Below are positions 8,544 to 16,501 of a DNA stretch of 64,000 bases, piece by piece (the stretch's first letter is position 1; each line of letters starts with the position of its first letter). Below the pieces are notes generated by a model. It was given only the letters and a program-made list of their open reading frames with translations. It did not search any database and was not told where the DNA came from. The translations under genes were made by a program, and so were the position numbers. The stretch is from assembly GCA_020633235.1 (NCBI GenBank), contig JACKEA010000005.1, positions 806,001 through 870,000 of the forward strand, given 5' to 3'. This stretch comes from Polyangiaceae bacterium (GTDB lineage: Bacteria; Myxococcota_A; Polyangia; Polyangiales; Polyangiaceae).

Positions 8544-9053
8544 TCAGCCGCAGCTACAGCCGGCCTGACGCACACGCTCGCGAGCGCCGTCGACCCGCGT
8601 GGTGGCGCTGACGCAATGCTCGTCGTCCTCCGCGGTCAACTCGCAGATGCGATCGCGGCTGCGGAGCATGGAGCCGAAGGCCTTGCACGCCGTCTCGCAG
8701 TCCGGGCCCTCGGCGGCCTTGGGAACTGGTGCGGTGCTGGGCCTGGCGGAGCCAGCGCCGGCGGACGCCCCCGGCTTCTGGGCCTCGTCCACTTCGGCCG
8801 CACCGCGCTCCGGCTTCTCGGCCGCGTCCACGTCGGCCGCACCGCGCTCCGGCTTCTCGGTACCCACCAGGGCGAGCAGCTTGCGCTCGCTCTGATCCAG
8901 ATCCGCCTCGAGCTTGGAGAGGTCCTTGGGAACCTCGGTCCGGTCCTGCGGCTCGGGCATCTGCGCCGGAACGGCTTCGGAGGCGGGACGAGCCGCACCT
9001 CCGCACCCCACCAAACCCACCATCAGAACACCCGTCAGAGCTCCCAGCCTCAT
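8544..9053 (-). CDS. Small lipoprotein with internal tandem repeat
   Basis: A 169-residue predicted lipoprotein; the signal ends in lipobox GLVGCGG. A Gln/Asp/Glu/Lys-rich helical segment (DLSKLEADLDQSERKLLALVG) precedes two copies of an acidic unit (EKPERGAADVDA, EKPERGAAEVDE) and an Ala/Ser/Pro linker. The C-terminal part has six cysteines (DCETACKAFGSM, ICELTAEDDEHC, AGCSCG), suggesting a small disulfide domain like those in other Polyangiales lipoproteins. No enzymatic motif is visible; function unknown. Confidence 0.8.
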   Translation of the reverse strand: MRLGALTGVLMVGLVGCGGAARPASEAVPAQMPEPQDRTEVPKDLSKLEADLDQSERKLLALVGTEKPERGAADVDAAEKPERGAAEVDEAQKPGASAGAGSARPSTAPVPKAAEGPDCETACKAFGSMLRSRDRICELTAEDDEHCVSATTRVDGARERVRQAGCSCG

Positions 9054-9078
9054 TCGGCTGGAGCTTAGCCGAAGGCGG

Positions 9079-9303
9079 TCAGCCCCGCAGCGCCGGCGGC
9101 GGCCGCCGCGGCGTATCTTCTTCCGGCATCAGGGAGAACACGAGCACCGCGCCCACCACCGGGACCAACCAGATGAGCTGGCTTTGCCGCATCTTTTGCT
9201 GGCGATCGAACATCTGGCTCTTCCACACCTTGCGGGTGAGCCACACCTGGAACAGGGCAAGCGCCACCAGCATGCCCCCGAAAACGAAGTCGCTCGTGCT
9301 CAT
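9079..9303 (-). CDS. Small two-TM membrane protein, unknown
   Basis: A 74-residue protein. Two predicted TM helices (about residues 6-23 and 44-60) flank a basic, polar loop (TRKVWKSQMFDRQQKMRQSQ), followed by an Arg/Pro tail. I do not recognise a family. The reading frame has normal GC-rich codon bias and lies on the same strand as, and just upstream of, the small lipoprotein gene. The start is an ATG about 100 bp from the divergent helicase gene. Confidence 0.65.
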   Translation of the reverse strand: MSTSDFVFGGMLVALALFQVWLTRKVWKSQMFDRQQKMRQSQLIWLVPVVGAVLVFSLMPEEDTPRRPPPALRG

Positions 9304-9403
9304 TGGCGGGACAATGTGAGTCCAACCGGGCCTCAGCGCAAGGCCGCAAATCGAAGGGTTTGTCGGGGGCTGTCTCCCCTCCCGCGTGTTCTATGCTTGC
9401 GTC

Positions 9404-11722
9404 ATGCAACCCGGCGCACCGGCCCCCGTGGTCGCCGTGTTGGGCCCCACCAACACCGGGAAGACCCACCGCGCCGTGCAAGCCATGCTCGAGCACGACA
9501 GCGGCATGATCGGGCTGCCGCTGCGGCTCTTGGCGCGGGAGGTCTACGATCGCATCACGCCGCTCGTGGGCGAGAGCGCCGTGGCCCTGGTGACGGGCGA
9601 AGAGAAGCGCATCCCACCGCGGCCCCGCTTCTGGGTCTGCACCGTGGAGGCGATGCCCATGGATCGCGCGGTCGACTTCCTGGCCGTGGACGAGATCCAG
9701 CTCGCCGCGCACGCGGAACGCGGTCACGTGTTCACCGAACGATTGCTACACGCCCGCGGACGCAAAGAGACGTGGTTCATGGGCGCCGACACCATGCGCC
9801 CCATGTTCCGCGCGCTGCTGCCGCAGGCGTCCATTCAGAGCCATCCTCGGCTGAGCCGTTTGAGCGGCGTCCCGCCGTCCACTCTGGGTGGCCTGCCGCC
9901 GCGCTCCGCCGTGGTCGCCTTCTCCATGGCCCGCGTGTACGAGATCGCCGAGCGCATTCGTCACCGCCGTGGAGGCGCAGCCGTAGTGCTGGGCGCGCTC
10001 TCACCCCGCGCCCGCAACGCGCAGGTCGGCATCTACCAAGCCGGCGAGGTCGACTACCTGGTCGCGACGGACGCCATCGGCATGGGCCTGAACCTCGACG
10101 TCAGTCACGTGGCCTTCGCGGATTTGCGCAAATTCGACGGCCGCGACGCCCGCGAGCTGACGCCGGCGGAGCTGGCGCAGATCGCCGGGCGCGCGGGCCG
10201 CCACCTGTCCGACGGCAGCTTCGGCGTGCTGTCCCCCACCCGCCCCTTGCCGCACGACGTGGTGCGCAGCATCGAACGCCACCAGTTTCCGCCGGAGCGC
10301 ACCCTGGTGTGGCGCAGCGCGGAGCTCGATACGTCGTCCCTGGACGCGCTCGTGCGCTCGCTCAAGCGCGGCTCGCCGTCAGAGCTCCTTCGGCTGGTGG
10401 ACCGCGCCGACGACTTCGCGACGCTGGTGGAGCTGACGGCACGCCCGGAGATCCGCGAGCTGGCGGATGCGCCGGAACGCGTCGCGCTGCTCTGGGACCT
10501 GTGCCAGATCCCCGACTACCGTCAGCTCCTGATCAGCCATCACGCGAATCTGGTCGCGGAGCTCTTCGCTCAGCTCACGGGCAAGGACGCGCGTCTGGAT
10601 CGCGATTGGCTCGAGCGACGCATCCGTCGCCTGGACGACGACGAGGGCGACATCGACACCCTGCTCAGCCGGATGGCGTTCGTGCGCACTTGGACGTACG
10701 TCACCAGCCATGGCGGCTGGGTGCAAAACGCTGCCGAGCTCCAGGCCCGGACGCGGGCGATCGAAGATCGCTTGAGCGACGCGCTCCACCAGCGCCTGGT
10801 CGAGCGCTTCGTGAAGCAAACCAGCAAGAGCGCGACGTCCGGCCCCAGCCGGGCTGCGCGCCGCACCGACAAATCCAATCCCTTCGAACGGCTGGAAGAG
10901 CTGCGGGCAAAGCTGTTCGGCCAAGAAGAGGAGCCCAGCACCGACGCCCTGAGCGCTGCGCTGGACGCGGAGCATTCGGCCCTCAGCGTGGACGCCCTGG
11001 GTCGCGTGTCCTTCGAAGGGCAAAGCCTCGGGCGACTGTCCCGCGGCAGCGACGTGCTGCACCCCGACGTGCGGGTGGACGTGGAAGGCACGCTGTCCGC
11101 GGGCGTCCGCCTGCGTCTTACGCGACGGCTCACGGCCTTCGGCCGCGATCTGGTCGAGGACGTGCTCGCTCCCCTGCGCGATGCACGCTTGGCAGAGGTG
11201 TCTCCCGCGGCTCGGGGGCTCGTGTACCAGCTGGAGCAGGGACTCGGCACCGCAGCACGCAAGAGCGCCGCGGATCAGATCGCAGCCCTCACCGCCGACG
11301 ACCGCCGCATCTTGAACGAGGCCGGCGTGCGTCTGGGACAGCGCTACGTCTACCTCCCCGCGCGGGTGAAACCGCGCTGGTTGGTGGCGCGCTCGGCCTT
11401 GTGGTCGGCCTACGCCAGCAGCTTGCCCCTGCTGCCCGGGCCGAGCCAAGTGTCCATCGTGCTCTCGGAGAGCCCGGCGCGGGAGCTCGACCAAAGCTAT
11501 CTCACCCTCGGATACCCCGTGATCGCCGGACGCGCGATCCGAGTGGACGTGGCGGAGCGCATCGCGTCTCGCGCTCGCGAGCCCGAGGGCGCAGCACGGG
11601 ACGTTGCCCGCTGGCTGGGGACCTCGGAACGCGACGCGACGCGGGTGCTCGCCGCCGTGGGTCGCCGAAGCAAACGCCCCCGCCGGCGGCGTCGTGCGAA
11701 AAGCCCGCCGGCCGAGAGCTGA
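9404..11722 (+). CDS. SUV3-like ATP-dependent RNA helicase
   Basis: A 772-residue superfamily 2 helicase resembling mitochondrial SUV3 and its bacterial relatives. Motif I is VLGPTNTGKTH (residues about 13-23), then PLRLLAREVYDR, motif II is DEIQ (in LAVDEIQLAAH), motif III-like is WFMGADTMRP, motif V is VATDAIGMGLNLDV and motif VI is QIAGRAGRH. These match the SUV3 family (GPTNSGKT, DEIQM, ATDAIGMGLNL, QIAGRAGR). Family members unwind dsRNA with 3'-5' polarity and help exoribonucleases degrade structured RNA; partners here are unknown. The C-terminal 300 residues are divergent and end in a basic tail (RRSKRPRRRRRAK). The ATG at 9404 was chosen; a GTG at 9386 would add six residues. Confidence 0.88.
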   Translation: MQPGAPAPVVAVLGPTNTGKTHRAVQAMLEHDSGMIGLPLRLLAREVYDRITPLVGESAVALVTGEEKRIPPRPRFWVCTVEAMPMDRAVDFLAVDEIQLAAHAERGHVFTERLLHARGRKETWFMGADTMRPMFRALLPQASIQSHPRLSRLSGVPPSTLGGLPPRSAVVAFSMARVYEIAERIRHRRGGAAVVLGALSPRARNAQVGIYQAGEVDYLVATDAIGMGLNLDVSHVAFADLRKFDGRDARELTPAELAQIAGRAGRHLSDGSFGVLSPTRPLPHDVVRSIERHQFPPERTLVWRSAELDTSSLDALVRSLKRGSPSELLRLVDRADDFATLVELTARPEIRELADAPERVALLWDLCQIPDYRQLLISHHANLVAELFAQLTGKDARLDRDWLERRIRRLDDDEGDIDTLLSRMAFVRTWTYVTSHGGWVQNAAELQARTRAIEDRLSDALHQRLVERFVKQTSKSATSGPSRAARRTDKSNPFERLEELRAKLFGQEEEPSTDALSAALDAEHSALSVDALGRVSFEGQSLGRLSRGSDVLHPDVRVDVEGTLSAGVRLRLTRRLTAFGRDLVEDVLAPLRDARLAEVSPAARGLVYQLEQGLGTAARKSAADQIAALTADDRRILNEAGVRLGQRYVYLPARVKPRWLVARSALWSAYASSLPLLPGPSQVSIVLSESPARELDQSYLTLGYPVIAGRAIRVDVAERIASRAREPEGAARDVARWLGTSERDATRVLAAVGRRSKRPRRRRRAKSPPAES

Positions 11723-12029
11723 GCCACTCTTTTTCCTGGGATTTTCCGTTAGCTGGTTGGAGCGGCGCGATGCCCGGCGCGCAGCGACCGGAAATTCGCG
11801 AAAATTCCGCGCCCGAGCACGACCGTCGCCGCCCTTTCACGCAACCTCGGCGCGCGGTCCGTAGCTCCGAGAGGCAGGCGTCAGCTCACCCCGGAGGCCG
11901 GGACATTTTTGCCGACCCCAGTGGAGCGCCCGTGCTACGTGGCAAGAGACGTTTCGGCCGAGCAAGGCCGCCGCAGCCGACTTCGACCGACCGTCGCCGA
12001 TCATCCACCAGTGCGAAGGAGCAGGACGC
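11723..12029 (+). promoter_or_regulatory. Leader of citrate synthase gene
   Basis: A gene-free stretch between the helicase and gltA. It contains a near-perfect AT-rich dyad, GGAAATTCGCGAAAATTCC at 11790-11808, with the 8-bp palindrome TTCGCGAA at its centre. A strong Shine-Dalgarno (GAAGGAG) lies about 9 bases before the gltA ATG. I see no clear -35/-10 pair. The dyad is a candidate transcription-factor site but is not matched to a known operator. Confidence 0.35.
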
Positions 12030-13310
12030 ATGGGCAGCACTGCAAAGCTCGTCTACGACGGCAAGAACTACGAGTTCCCGGTCATCGAAGGTAGCGAAGG
12101 AGAAAAGGCGATCGACATCGCCGCTCTGCGCAAGGACACCGGTCTCATCACTCTGGACCCGGGGTACGGCAACACCGGCTCGTGCCAGAGCGCCATCACC
12201 TTCATCGACGGCGAGAAGGGCATCCTGCGCTACCGCGGGTACCCGATCGAGGAGATCGCCGAGCGCGCTCGCTTCACCGAGGTCTGCTACATGCTGATCT
12301 ACGGCGATCGCCCGAACATGGAGGATCTGCAGAAGTTCCGTCAGCAGATGACCCTCCATACCCTCATCCACGAGGACATGAAGAAGTTCTACGAGGGGTA
12401 TCCGCCGGGTGCTCACCCCATGGCCATCATGGCGGCGATGGTCGCGTCCCTCTCCTCCTTCTACAAGGAAGGCAAGACGGACGAAGAAACGGATCTGAAC
12501 ATCATCCGCATCTTGGCCAAGAGCAAGACGCTGGCGGCGTTCAGCTACAAGAAGTCCATCGGCCAGCCTTTCATCTATCCGCGCAACGACATGTCTTGGC
12601 CGGCGAACTTCCTGCGCATGATGTTCGCGGTCCCCGCGGAGGAGTACACGGTTCCGAAGGTCTTCGAGGACGCCATGAACCTGCTCCTGATCCTGCACGC
12701 GGATCACGAACAGAACTGCAGCACCTCCACCATGCGCATGGTCGGCTCCAGCGGCGCGAACCTGTTCGCGTCCATCTCGGCGGCCATCTGCGCGTTGTGG
12801 GGCCCGCTCCACGGCGGCGCCAACCAGGCCGTAATCGAGATGCTCGAGAACATCCAGGCCAGCGGCGGCGACTACCGCGGCTTCTTGGACAAGGTGAAGA
12901 GCGGTGACTCCAGTGCGCGGCTCATGGGCTTCGGTCACCGCGTGTACAAGAACTTCGATCCCCGCGCGAAGCTGCTGAAAGCGGCAGCAGACCGCATCTT
13001 CGACGAGCTCGGGATCCACGACCCCGCTCTCGACCTGGCCAAGAAGATCGAAGAGGCCGCGCTTTCGGAGGACTACTTCGTTGAGCGCAAGCTGTATCCG
13101 AACGTCGACTTCTACAGCGGCATCATCTATCGCGCGATGGGCATCCCCACGGAGATGTTCACCGTGATGTTCACCCTGGGTCGCCTCCCCGGCTGGATCG
13201 CGCACTGGCGCGAGCAGCGCAAGGAGGGCGGGCGCATCCATCGGCCGCGGCAGGTGTACATCGGCTCCACCAAGCGGGGCTTCGAGGACCGCGGCACGAA
13301 GAAGCTGTGA
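12030..13310 (+). CDS. gltA: Citrate synthase (type II)
   Basis: Condenses oxaloacetate and acetyl-CoA to citrate at the entry of the TCA cycle. The 426-residue length fits hexameric type II enzymes. Catalytic residues are visible: His in LHADHEQNCSTSTMR, the second His in WGPLHGGANQAVIEML, and Asp in YPNVDFYSGIIYRAMG. The ALRKDTGLITLDPGYGNTGSCQS region and RLMGFGHRVYKNFDPRAKLLK are also characteristic. The start is preceded by GAAGGAG. Regulation by NADH, typical of Gram-negative type II enzymes, cannot be judged here. It stands alone, without other TCA genes. Confidence 0.98.
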   Translation: MGSTAKLVYDGKNYEFPVIEGSEGEKAIDIAALRKDTGLITLDPGYGNTGSCQSAITFIDGEKGILRYRGYPIEEIAERARFTEVCYMLIYGDRPNMEDLQKFRQQMTLHTLIHEDMKKFYEGYPPGAHPMAIMAAMVASLSSFYKEGKTDEETDLNIIRILAKSKTLAAFSYKKSIGQPFIYPRNDMSWPANFLRMMFAVPAEEYTVPKVFEDAMNLLLILHADHEQNCSTSTMRMVGSSGANLFASISAAICALWGPLHGGANQAVIEMLENIQASGGDYRGFLDKVKSGDSSARLMGFGHRVYKNFDPRAKLLKAAADRIFDELGIHDPALDLAKKIEEAALSEDYFVERKLYPNVDFYSGIIYRAMGIPTEMFTVMFTLGRLPGWIAHWREQRKEGGRIHRPRQVYIGSTKRGFEDRGTKKL

Positions 13311-13319
13311 ACCGCGCGT

Positions 13320-13344
13320 CGGGTCGGGGTCTGCCTCCGACCCG
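13320..13344 (+). terminator. Hairpin downstream of gltA
   Basis: Perfect 8-bp stem CGGGTCGG / CCGACCCG with a 9-base loop, beginning ten bases after the gltA stop. There is no T-tract, so if it acts in termination it is not a canonical intrinsic terminator; it may instead protect the mRNA 3' end. Confidence 0.4.
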
Positions 13345-13388
13345 CCGTATGCTTGCTCCCAGAGAGAAAGACGCTCTAACGTCGTCCA

Positions 13389-14114
13389 GTGACCGAAACC
13401 GACGAGCTCGACAGCCTCTGGGACGTACCGGACGACGCGGCGGATCCACCCCCGCCCAAGGCGATCGCGGCAGAGCCGAAGCCGGCCCCCCCGGTGTCCG
13501 TGCCGCCGCCGCCCCTCGAGGTGGACGACGGCTGGGACGCGAGCCCGGCGCCGCCAGCGGCCGCGCCGGCCAAGGTCGCCGCGCCGGCCAAGGTCGCCGC
13601 GCCGGCCAAGGTCGCCGCGCCGCAGACGGCCAAGGCACAGCCCGCGGCCGCGGCCGAGGCCGCTCCGTCCCTGCCTGGCGGAGCCCGCTCCTTGAAGCAG
13701 GCGCTTCGGGCGGCGGATCGCAAGAACAAAAAGCACGCGAAAGCTGCGGGCCGTGCCCGCAAGGCGGAACGCAGGGCGCGCCGCGCCGAAGCGCGACGGG
13801 CTCGTCCCGAGCCGGTCGCCCCCAAGCCGCGCCCCGCCGTACCGGCCAAAGCGACGGTTCCCGCGCCGAACCAACAAAAGAAGAAACCGGCCAGCGATGA
13901 GCCGGTGACTCAGACGCCCATGTCGAAACACAAGAAGCACAAGCCGCACCGGCGCACGGAGCCGCGGAAGAAGCCGGCGCCACACCCGACCCCCAAGAAG
14001 AAGCACGTCGAGCCCGAGGTCGAGGCTCCCGCCCGCAAGGGCAACGTGCTCCTGATCCTGCTGGTCGTGGCCATCGTCGCCGGCATCGTGGTGTTCCTCA
14101 CCGGCGGCCGCTGA
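13389..14114 (+). CDS. Tail-anchored Ala/Pro/Lys-rich protein
   Basis: A 241-residue protein of low complexity: an acidic, Pro-rich N-terminus (DELDSLWDVPDDAADPPPPK), three tandem AKVAAP units (about residues 58-76), a highly basic Lys/Arg/Ala-rich middle (RAADRKNKKHAKAAGRARK, KHKKHKPHRRTEPRKKP), and a single TM helix at the very C-terminus (NVLLILLVVAIVAGIVVFL). The topology suggests the basic domain is cytosolic, so binding to nucleic acid or acidic membrane lipids is possible; this is inferred from charge only. The start is GTG. No family is recognised. Confidence 0.7.
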   Translation: MTETDELDSLWDVPDDAADPPPPKAIAAEPKPAPPVSVPPPPLEVDDGWDASPAPPAAAPAKVAAPAKVAAPAKVAAPQTAKAQPAAAAEAAPSLPGGARSLKQALRAADRKNKKHAKAAGRARKAERRARRAEARRARPEPVAPKPRPAVPAKATVPAPNQQKKKPASDEPVTQTPMSKHKKHKPHRRTEPRKKPAPHPTPKKKHVEPEVEAPARKGNVLLILLVVAIVAGIVVFLTGGR

Positions 14115-14354
14115 CGCCTCTTTTAATCCCAGTGCTCGCCTGAATCGGTCCTCTCTCGCGAAGCGGCGGCTGGGTCAGCGGAGCATCTTCCCACCTGGCA
14201 GCTTGTCGGTTCGGCGCGGAATCAGCCCGCGCGCTGGCCGCCTATCGCGGAACGAGCAGCGCCAGGGCACGGCGAAGCAGCTCCTCTTGCGAGAGGGTGC
14301 GGGCTTCTCGAGCTTCGCTTTCAGGCTCTCTCTCCGGCCCCGCTCGAGCTCACC

Positions 14355-14422
14355 GATCAGGGGGGATCGGTCGCGCCCAAATCGGTTGCTATGTAAACTG
14401 ATTTTCCTACGCCAAAGACCCC
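14355..14422. repeat. Intergenic direct repeat, copy 1
   Basis: A 68-base unit whose core (14381-14402) is an imperfect palindrome: arms ATCGGTT and AACTGAT around the loop GCTATGTA. It is about 75 percent identical to copy 2 over the full unit, with the loop and inner arms unchanged. Confidence 0.75.
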
Positions 14423-14827
14423 CGCGCGTCCCCCTTCTGCCCTTCTCGAGCCTGCCGAACCCTGTCGAATGCAACGATCAGGGGCTTCGGACGCGCCTAG
14501 ATCAGTTGCTATGTAAACCGATTTCCGTGCACCCCAGACCCCATCAATTCCGCGGGTCCACCCCGGCAAAGCCCACGCCCTTGGTCCAGCGCGCTGCGCG
14601 GACGCTGTGCGAACGAGACAGGCGAAATGAGAGCGCGGAGCGTCCGAAAGCTCGTCGACGAAATTCGCATTCGCGGTGTCGAATTCTGTCGTCCGTTCGC
14701 GCTCGTCTCGCGGTGCCGTCTTCCGGCCGCTTGGCTTCAGAAGGCCGCGCGCCCGCCCTCGAACGACGCGCGGCAACGGCGGCACGGCCGTCAGCGCTCT
14801 CGCCGGGGTGGCGTCCGTGATGGTCAA
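14357..14827 (-). CDS. Possible ORF carrying two KSVYIATDLGA modules
   Basis: A 156-codon minus-strand frame (TTG start) that reads the duplicated element as protein. The two copies encode GVWGARKSVYIATDLGASEAP and GVFGVGKSVYIATDLGATDPP, and a TGA directly follows the second. Within the shared core the four nucleotide differences (TCA/TCG, ACC/ACT, TTG/CTA) are all synonymous, which is unexpected if the element were only a DNA site. Against coding: the N-terminal 90 residues are Arg/Ala/Pro-rich like random GC-rich frames, no ribosome site is seen, and codons in the core (ATA, TTG, GTT) are unlike neighbouring genes. The true coding unit, if any, may be shorter. Confidence 0.25.
   Translation of the reverse strand: MTITDATPARALTAVPPLPRVVRGRARGLLKPSGRKTAPRDERERTTEFDTANANFVDELSDAPRSHFACLVRTASAQRAGPRAWALPGWTRGIDGVWGARKSVYIATDLGASEAPDRCIRQGSAGSRRAEGGRAGVFGVGKSVYIATDLGATDPP
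14476..14542. repeat. Intergenic direct repeat, copy 2
   Basis: A 67-base unit in the same orientation as copy 1. The core (14501-14522) has arms ATCAGTT and AACCGAT around the identical loop GCTATGTA. The arm differences are swapped relative to copy 1 (G/T versus A/C), so each copy keeps one wobble pair, on opposite strands. Confidence 0.75.
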
Positions 14828-14845
14828 CCCAGGCGAACAGTGGGC

Positions 14846-15898
14846 TTAGATCGTCACTTCCGTCATTCGGATCTTGCTCTCGGCGTGTACGCCGAGACCG
14901 AGATCCGCGGCCTTGGCGATGTAGGTCGGAGCGCGCTTGACCTGCGACAGCGTCTTCAGGCCGTTGTCCTTGCGCGCTTGCTCGATCACCTTCCAGCCGA
15001 TGGTGTCCATGGCCACCGGATCCGTCGAGACGTAGATGGCGCCGTGGGGAATGCGGCGCTTGGGGTTCTTGTCGAGCGGCCCCTGGTCGTAGATGATCTT
15101 GAAGGCATCCGTGATGTGAAGGCGCACCCGGCTCTTCATGATCGGGTGATTGTAGAGCACGGCAATCTGGGGTGACGCATGGTGCGCGTGGTGATCGCTG
15201 GGATTGGTGATCGACCCGTGCGTCATGTTCTTGAGGCAGCCGGTGTAGCCGCAGATGGAGTGATCTTTGATCTGCGTCATGTCGATCACCGCGGTGGCCT
15301 CCGTGAGGAAGCGCACGTAGCGGGTCTTCACGGTTTCGAACACCGCGATGGGCTTCATGTCCGCGATGGAGTTGCCGTGGATCTCCGCCTTGACGCCCTT
15401 GGGCAGCTTGTTGCCCTTCACGTTGATGCGGGTGCCTCGGAGGTAGCTCGGAAACTGCTCGTATACGGTGATCTTCTCCGGCGGGACGCCCATCGCCACC
15501 AAGCCTTCCACCACCGGCAAGATCACCTCGAAGTTCACCGCCATGGTGGCGCCGCGCTGACCGGCGATACCGTTCACCTTCACCGCCACCACGTCGTCCT
15601 TGTGGATGAACTTGGCGAGAGCATCGGCGATGTTCCCAGCTCCCGTGAAAGTGGTGAGCGCCTTTTCCACCATGCGCCGAGCGATCTCTGGCTTGGGCCA
15701 CAGCAGGTTCTTGTTCATCATCGACTCGAAGTCGCCCCCCTTGCTGACCTTCACGATCTTGCCGGCCGAGCGCATCGGCGAGAAACCCGGAGGCGGTTTG
15801 GCCTCGAAGCTGTCCGCGGCGAACACCGAAGGCGCGGCCGTGACGGAGGCGAGAGCTGCAGAGGCACCGATGAACCCACGACGACTGAGGTCGGACAT
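14846..15898 (-). CDS. DUF362 protein with Tat signal
   Basis: A 350-residue predicted exported protein. The N-terminus SRRGFIGASAALASVTAA is a twin-arginine signal (RRGFIG), so it is probably folded, perhaps with cofactor, before export. The body follows the DUF362 pattern: KDDVVAVKVNGIAGQRGATMAVN, a central VIDMTQIKDHSICGYTGCLKNMTHGSITNP, and YVSTDPVAMDTIGWKVIEQAR near the C-terminus. DUF362 proteins are widespread and sometimes fused to ferredoxin domains, but no ferredoxin-type CxxCxxC is visible here. Biochemical role unknown. A second DUF362 gene lies at 48535. It is divergent from the zinc-ribbon gene. Confidence 0.88.
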   Translation of the reverse strand: MSDLSRRGFIGASAALASVTAAPSVFAADSFEAKPPPGFSPMRSAGKIVKVSKGGDFESMMNKNLLWPKPEIARRMVEKALTTFTGAGNIADALAKFIHKDDVVAVKVNGIAGQRGATMAVNFEVILPVVEGLVAMGVPPEKITVYEQFPSYLRGTRINVKGNKLPKGVKAEIHGNSIADMKPIAVFETVKTRYVRFLTEATAVIDMTQIKDHSICGYTGCLKNMTHGSITNPSDHHAHHASPQIAVLYNHPIMKSRVRLHITDAFKIIYDQGPLDKNPKRRIPHGAIYVSTDPVAMDTIGWKVIEQARKDNGLKTLSQVKRAPTYIAKAADLGLGVHAESKIRMTEVTI

Positions 15899-16001
15899 GG
15901 CAGGGAGGATAGCTCAAGCCCGTGAGCGCGTCCGAGTGGCGGCGCGCATCAGCAGGAAAACCAGCTTGCGCGACGGCCGTGGCACTGCGAGCCTGGCTCG
16001 C

Positions 16002-16433
16002 ATGACGCTGGGCTCGGCCCCCACCGGCTACCGCAACGGTCCTCTACGCTGCCCGGCGTGCGGAGCCGCCATGTCCGAACGCCTCGCTGCCGTCGCCACA
16101 GTGGACGTGTGCGGAGATTGCGGTGGCGTCTTCGTAGATTGGTTCGACGGCGAGGTGAGCACCGCCGTGCTGGGAGCGGATCCGCCCGTACCGCTGGCGC
16201 TGCGCGGACAGGGCGACGGCAACTGCCCGCTGTGCCGTACGCCGATGACCGAAGCCACCTACCCGGACGAGGGCGGAGCACGCGTGGCACGTTGCGGCGG
16301 CTGCGCCGGCACCTTCGTTCCGCGGGATTCGATGGACGCGATCGTGGCGCTCGGCGCACCAGAGGACGCTCCGTCGGAAGCGTCGCTGCTCGATCAGCTC
16401 CTCGGCCGCCTGCGATCGCTGTTCGGTTGGTGA
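16002..16433 (+). CDS. Double zinc-ribbon (zf-TFIIB-type) protein
   Basis: A 143-residue cytosolic protein with two Cys4 ribbons. The first is RCPACGAAM...VDVCGDCGGVFVDWFDGEV and the second CPLCRTPM...VARCGGCAGTFVPRDSMDAI. The pattern CPxCxxxM-(n)-CxxCxGxF(V)D is the zf-TFIIB family, common in bacteria as small proteins of unknown function. The C-terminus is an amphipathic Leu-rich helix ending in FGW. The ATG at 16002 is the first in-frame start placing the ribbon near the N-terminus. Role unknown. Confidence 0.82.
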   Translation: MTLGSAPTGYRNGPLRCPACGAAMSERLAAVATVDVCGDCGGVFVDWFDGEVSTAVLGADPPVPLALRGQGDGNCPLCRTPMTEATYPDEGGARVARCGGCAGTFVPRDSMDAIVALGAPEDAPSEASLLDQLLGRLRSLFGW

Positions 16434-16463
16434 GCGAACCGCGGGCAACATTCGGGCCGCACC

Positions 16464-16501
16464 TTGCGAACCAGCCAAAAATGGCTATACTGACTTAGTC
16501 A
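16464..16501 (+). promoter_or_regulatory. Sigma-70-like promoter with two palindromes
   Basis: -35 TTGCGA (16464-16469) and -10 TATACT (16486-16491) are separated by 16 bases. Between them lies AGCCA-AAAA-TGGCT (16473-16486), a perfect dyad. Just downstream is the perfect 11-base palindrome TGACTTAGTCA (16491-16501). Their position over the spacer and start region suggests operator sites. The downstream gene starts at 16653, leaving a leader of about 150 bases. Confidence 0.55.

Larger units (their letters stand above)
14115..14845. other. Gene-poor region with duplicated AT-rich element
   Basis: 730 bases between two confident genes hold no confident CDS, RNA gene or terminator. The notable content is two copies of an imperfectly palindromic element (14355-14422 and 14476-14542), 120 bases apart, locally much more AT-rich than the flanks. 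Open frames exist on both strands but their composition looks like chance in GC-rich DNA, apart from the frame described for the minus strand at 14357-14827. Confidence 0.6.

Noticed and set aside
6389..8575. 728-codon minus-strand open frame opposite the fibro-slime and AI-2E genes
   Set aside because: His/Asp/Arg/Gly-rich, no recognisable domain, exactly antisense to two confident genes; typical shadow frame in GC-rich DNA.
14544..15917. 457-codon minus-strand frame over the DUF362 gene and the gene-poor region
   Set aside because: Out of frame with the Tat-DUF362 protein; His/Arg/Gly-rich shadow.
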